This document shows positions 61,295-64,000 of a stretch of 64,000 nucleotides of DNA, piece after piece. The stretch spans positions 682,001-746,000 of the forward strand of contig JANFNE010000027.1 in the NCBI GenBank assembly GCA_024867545.1. The letters run 5' to 3'. Within the stretch, counting starts at the first letter, position 1; each line of letters begins with the position of its first letter. The stretch is from Phytopythium helicoides. Lineage: Eukaryota; Oomycota; Peronosporomycetes; Pythiales; Pythiaceae. A model generated the notes under the pieces. The model was given only the letters and a program-made list of their open reading frames with translations, searched no databases and was not told where the DNA came from. The position numbers and the translations under genes are program-made.

Positions 61295-63646
61295 ATGGGC
61301 CGCTTCACGCAGGGCGGCGGCTTCCGAGGCCGCGGCAGGGGACGCGGGCGAGGCGGCGGGCGCGGCGGTCGCGGGCGCGGCGGCTTCCAGCAGCGCGCGC
61401 AGTTCCAGCAGCCGCCGAGCGCCGCGAGCGACTTCCAGGCGCCTCCGCCGCCTTTCCAGGCCGCTCCGCCGCCGTTCCAAGCCCCACAGCCGCCGTTCCA
61501 GGCCCCGCAGCCGCCGCAGTTCCAGGCTCCGTTTGCGGCGGCGCCCGCGTACCAGCAGTTCGCGCCGCCGCCGCCTGGCGGGCCGCCGTTCTACCAGCAG
61601 CAGCAGTTCGCGTACGCGCAGGAGCAGCCGGCGTACTACGCCGCTCCGCCGCTGCCGCCGGCGCCGGCGTATGGAGGAGGAGGAGGAGGAGGCTACTCGG
61701 ACGCCGTGCGGGCGAGGCAGCAGGCGTACGCGCCAGTGCAGCAGCCTCCAAGCTACAGCGACGCAGGATACGGACAGCAGCAGAGCTTCCAGAGCGAGGG
61801 AGACCGCGGATACCCGCCCCCGCCGAGCTATGGAGAAGGAGAGAGGTATGCTCCCCAGCAGCCTCCGCCGCCGCCAGCCAGCTATCCGGACGCACCGCTG
61901 CCGCCGCCGACTCGCACCAATGAAGCGGTGAAGCAGGAGGCTGCGGGCTACTCGGATGAACGCGGTGAGCGCGGGTATTTGAAACCAGAGCAGGCAGCGT
62001 CGCCGAGATACCCCCATGAACGCGACGACCGCGGATATGTACCGGCGGATGAGCAGAGACTGCCGCCTCCGTCGCACCAACAGCCCCCGCCGCTGCCTCC
62101 GGCCCCACCAAGCGATGACTACGCGCCGCCTTCGTACAACGAGAACCCTCCGCGACAGCAGCAGCAGCAGCCGTGGGTGACCGACTACAATAGCTCTGGG
62201 TATGGTAGCAACCAGCACAGAGGTGGCCGTCCGCAGCGCGGCCCGCGTGGGCCACCCCCGCCGACATACTGTTGCCACAAGTGCGGCCAACCTGGCCATT
62301 GGATTCAAGAGTGCCCGAGCGGTGCCAACAACTACAACGACCGGAGAGGAGGAGGCAATGGGTATTACCAGAAGCCCAACTATCATCAGCAACAGCAGCA
62401 GCACCAAAGCTACCCACCTAGTTATCCCCAGGGCGGACCGCCTGCTTATGGTGGTCATCAGCACGGGTATCCTCCATTGCCGTCTTCGCCCCCGCGGCCG
62501 CCTCTACCCCCGAGAGATGAGCCGCCATACCCTCCGAATGTCGTCTCACCAGAGGATAACGAGGCGGATTGGGCTGTCAGGGACCGAGTGCCACCAATGC
62601 CCATGCATCATCACCCACCCCCACTGCCCCAAGGCCCTCCGCCTCCGTTTGAGTCGGATCATCATCATCATTACCCGGCATACGACCGCTCGTACCCTCC
62701 CCGACAGCATCAGCCTCCACCGCCACAAGAGTTCAACTGGCATTGTGACACGTGCGTTAAGAGCTTTGTGATGGAGTCACAGTACGAAGCTCATCTCAAG
62801 ACCCACATCAAATGTCCTGAGGGCGATTGCGATTTTTCTGCGTCGAAGCGCGTCGTCGGTGCCCACTTCCAGACTGCTCATGGGCAATACGCTGGACAGG
62901 GACTCAAGGAGATCGACATCGAAGGACAGAAGTTCATGGTGCTAGTCGGTGATTCGCCCGAGGACATTGCCAAGTGGCGCGAGGAGCGGAGAAAGAAATG
63001 GCCAGGACCAAGTAAGAAGGGCAGTGCTACAACTGCACCTCCTGTTGTCCCGTACCCCACGCGGAAGCGGAAACTTTCGAGCTCTTCGGAGGAGCTCGAA
63101 GAGGGTGAAGTCGCTGAAGATGAAGAAGAGCCAGCTAAAGCGGATGTCTCTGTCGAGGAAAATGAATCCAAGGATGCTAAGGAGGAGAGTGAGAGTGGCA
63201 CGAAGCCAACTTCTCCGCAAACTAATCCTGTCAGCACAGAGATTCATCAGTCATCGTCAACCTCAACTGAGCCAGTGACAAAAAAGCAGAAGAGCACGGC
63301 CCTTTGCAAAAAGTTCGTTCGTGGTCAATGCCGTTTCGGCGATAAATGCAACTTCAGCCACGATCGCAGCTCCTTCGCGTGCAACGCGATGGTCATCAAG
63401 GGACGATGCTTCAAGGGCAGCAGCTGTCCGTTCTCCCACGACCCGGAACTTTTGTCGGCTCGGTCAGAGCAGCGCAAGAGCTCGGCGGAGCAACGAGCTG
63501 TAGACGAGAAGTGGCGCGCCGAGAGCGGGTCGCTGCTTCGCAAGCTGCTCAAGAAGGACATTGAGGTTGAGCAGAGGCAGATGCTCCAGATCGTTCGCTT
63601 TATCGTGAGCAACGACTTCTTCAAGCAGGACCAAGAAACGCAGTAG
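61295..63646 (+). CDS. NUFIP1-like RNA-binding protein with CCHC, C2H2 and CCCH zinc fingers
   Basis: 783 residues. An RGG-type N-terminus (about 1-35) is followed by a long Pro/Gln/Tyr-rich disordered region. A CCHC knuckle (CHKCGQPGHWIQEC, about 325-340) and a C2H2 finger (WHCDTCVKSFVMESQYEAH, about 480-500) come next. The NUFIP1 signature PEDIAKWREERRKKWPG lies near 553-570. After an acidic stretch, two CCCH fingers (about 668-690 and 695-715) lead to a C-terminal helix. NUFIP1/Rsa1 proteins help assemble box C/D snoRNPs with Hsp90-R2TP. The CCHC and paired CCCH fingers go beyond the human NUFIP1 layout. Single exon. Convergent with the AP sigma gene. Confidence 0.82.
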   Translation: MGRFTQGGGFRGRGRGRGRGGGRGGRGRGGFQQRAQFQQPPSAASDFQAPPPPFQAAPPPFQAPQPPFQAPQPPQFQAPFAAAPAYQQFAPPPPGGPPFYQQQQFAYAQEQPAYYAAPPLPPAPAYGGGGGGGYSDAVRARQQAYAPVQQPPSYSDAGYGQQQSFQSEGDRGYPPPPSYGEGERYAPQQPPPPPASYPDAPLPPPTRTNEAVKQEAAGYSDERGERGYLKPEQAASPRYPHERDDRGYVPADEQRLPPPSHQQPPPLPPAPPSDDYAPPSYNENPPRQQQQQPWVTDYNSSGYGSNQHRGGRPQRGPRGPPPPTYCCHKCGQPGHWIQECPSGANNYNDRRGGGNGYYQKPNYHQQQQQHQSYPPSYPQGGPPAYGGHQHGYPPLPSSPPRPPLPPRDEPPYPPNVVSPEDNEADWAVRDRVPPMPMHHHPPPLPQGPPPPFESDHHHHYPAYDRSYPPRQHQPPPPQEFNWHCDTCVKSFVMESQYEAHLKTHIKCPEGDCDFSASKRVVGAHFQTAHGQYAGQGLKEIDIEGQKFMVLVGDSPEDIAKWREERRKKWPGPSKKGSATTAPPVVPYPTRKRKLSSSSEELEEGEVAEDEEEPAKADVSVEENESKDAKEESESGTKPTSPQTNPVSTEIHQSSSTSTEPVTKKQKSTALCKKFVRGQCRFGDKCNFSHDRSSFACNAMVIKGRCFKGSSCPFSHDPELLSARSEQRKSSAEQRAVDEKWRAESGSLLRKLLKKDIEVEQRQMLQIVRFIVSNDFFKQDQETQ

Positions 63647-63772
63647 TAGGGAATAGAGAGACGTAGTTAGTAAGTTGCACTGTTGAATCTAGATCGGCAC
63701 CAATGAGAATAGGAAAAAAGACAAGTTTTGATTCACTCGCGTTCGTTGTCGAATGAATCCAATGCCGCCAGC

Positions 63773-64000
63773 TCATTCGAGCTTCTCAAGCTCGCGAATG
63801 CGCTCGAGCATCTCTCGCTTGGACGATTCCTGCACTTCGCCACCGAGAATGTATTCGTCTAGCATGGAGTAGACCTTGTTGAAGTTGAAGACGATGTCGA
63901 GCTCGCAGACGTTCGAGAACTGCTGATCGAGTAGCTCGACGAACAGGTGAATTGTCTCCAGACACAACAGCTCGTTGGCCGTCACATCGACGCCCAGGAT
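63773..64000 (-). CDS. Clathrin adaptor AP-complex small (sigma) subunit, partial
   Basis: C-terminal 75 residues; the gene runs off the right end of the window. The segment contains [42 protein letters not shown] and GGEVQESSK, characteristic of AP-1/AP-2 sigma chains. The GGEVQESSK tail favours AP-1, while KVY resembles AP-2, so the complex is not settled. Sigma subunits bind dileucine cargo signals in clathrin coats at the trans-Golgi/endosome or plasma membrane. The stop is 126 bp from that of the NUFIP1-like gene. Confidence 0.9.
   Translation of the reverse strand: MLGVDVTANELLCLETIHLFVELLDQQFSNVCELDIVFNFNKVYSMLDEYILGGEVQESSKREMLERIRELEKLE

Noticed and set aside
61202..62464. 420-codon minus-strand frame opposite the NUFIP1-like gene
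   Set aside because: Arg/Leu/Val-rich shadow of the Pro/Gln/Tyr-rich low-complexity region.

Overview
The window reads as nuclear DNA of an oomycete, most like Phytophthora. Genes are compact, with short GT-AG introns of about 60-85 nt. There is an SLC1-type transporter pair, a sucrose-transporter-like GPH/MFS family, a SWEET, secreted tannases, and DIRS, LINE and chromovirus retroelements. The organism call is inference from gene content; no organelle, bacterial or viral genome signature is present.

Layout. 0.5-12.4 kb is a gene-dense block: two divergent SLC1/DAACS transporter paralogues flanking a small zinc-ribbon protein, SSU72 (3 exons), MCM9 (3 exons, minus) and a CAMK-type kinase (5 exons). 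MCM9 and the kinase are head to head. 12.4-28.8 kb is an amplified nutrient-uptake region: sucrose-transporter-like copy A (plus), a five-exon zinc-finger gene, copies B and C (minus, tandem), and tannase copy 1, broken by a terminal-inverted-repeat element. 30.5-36.9 kb is a nest of DIRS-like tyrosine-recombinase retroelements. 37.7-47.8 kb is a 5'-truncated LINE with 17-bp target-site duplications, split by an 8,160-bp Ty3/gypsy chromovirus. 48.2-56.2 kb repeats the transporter-tannase block (transporter D, tannase 2) and adds an inverted tannase 3. 57-64 kb returns to host genes: a SWEET, a SANT/Myb-like protein head to head with a ZSWIM7/SWS1 homologue, a NUFIP1-like multi-zinc-finger protein, and the end of an AP-complex sigma subunit.

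The most unusual item is the chromovirus at 38489-46648. Its two 540-bp LTRs look identical. The whole element, LTRs and coding regions alike, is packed with adjacent short perfect hairpins (arms mostly 7-11 bp, small loops), a pattern I do not see in flanking DNA. It also carries a 540-codon ORF on the opposite strand to gag-pol, overlapping the linker and chromodomain end of pol. It has a textbook -1 frameshift site (A AAA AAC plus a 9-bp stem) at the gag-pol junction. An in-frame TGA between reverse transcriptase and RNase H and a frame break in gag contrast with the identical LTRs.

Functionally, the host genes point to uptake and processing of host nutrients (SLC1, GPH sucrose-type and SWEET carriers; secreted tannase/feruloyl esterase) set among housekeeping genes (SSU72, MCM9, SWS1, NUFIP1, AP sigma). 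Repeats of the transporter-tannase block in direct and inverted orientation suggest recent local amplification with gene conversion.
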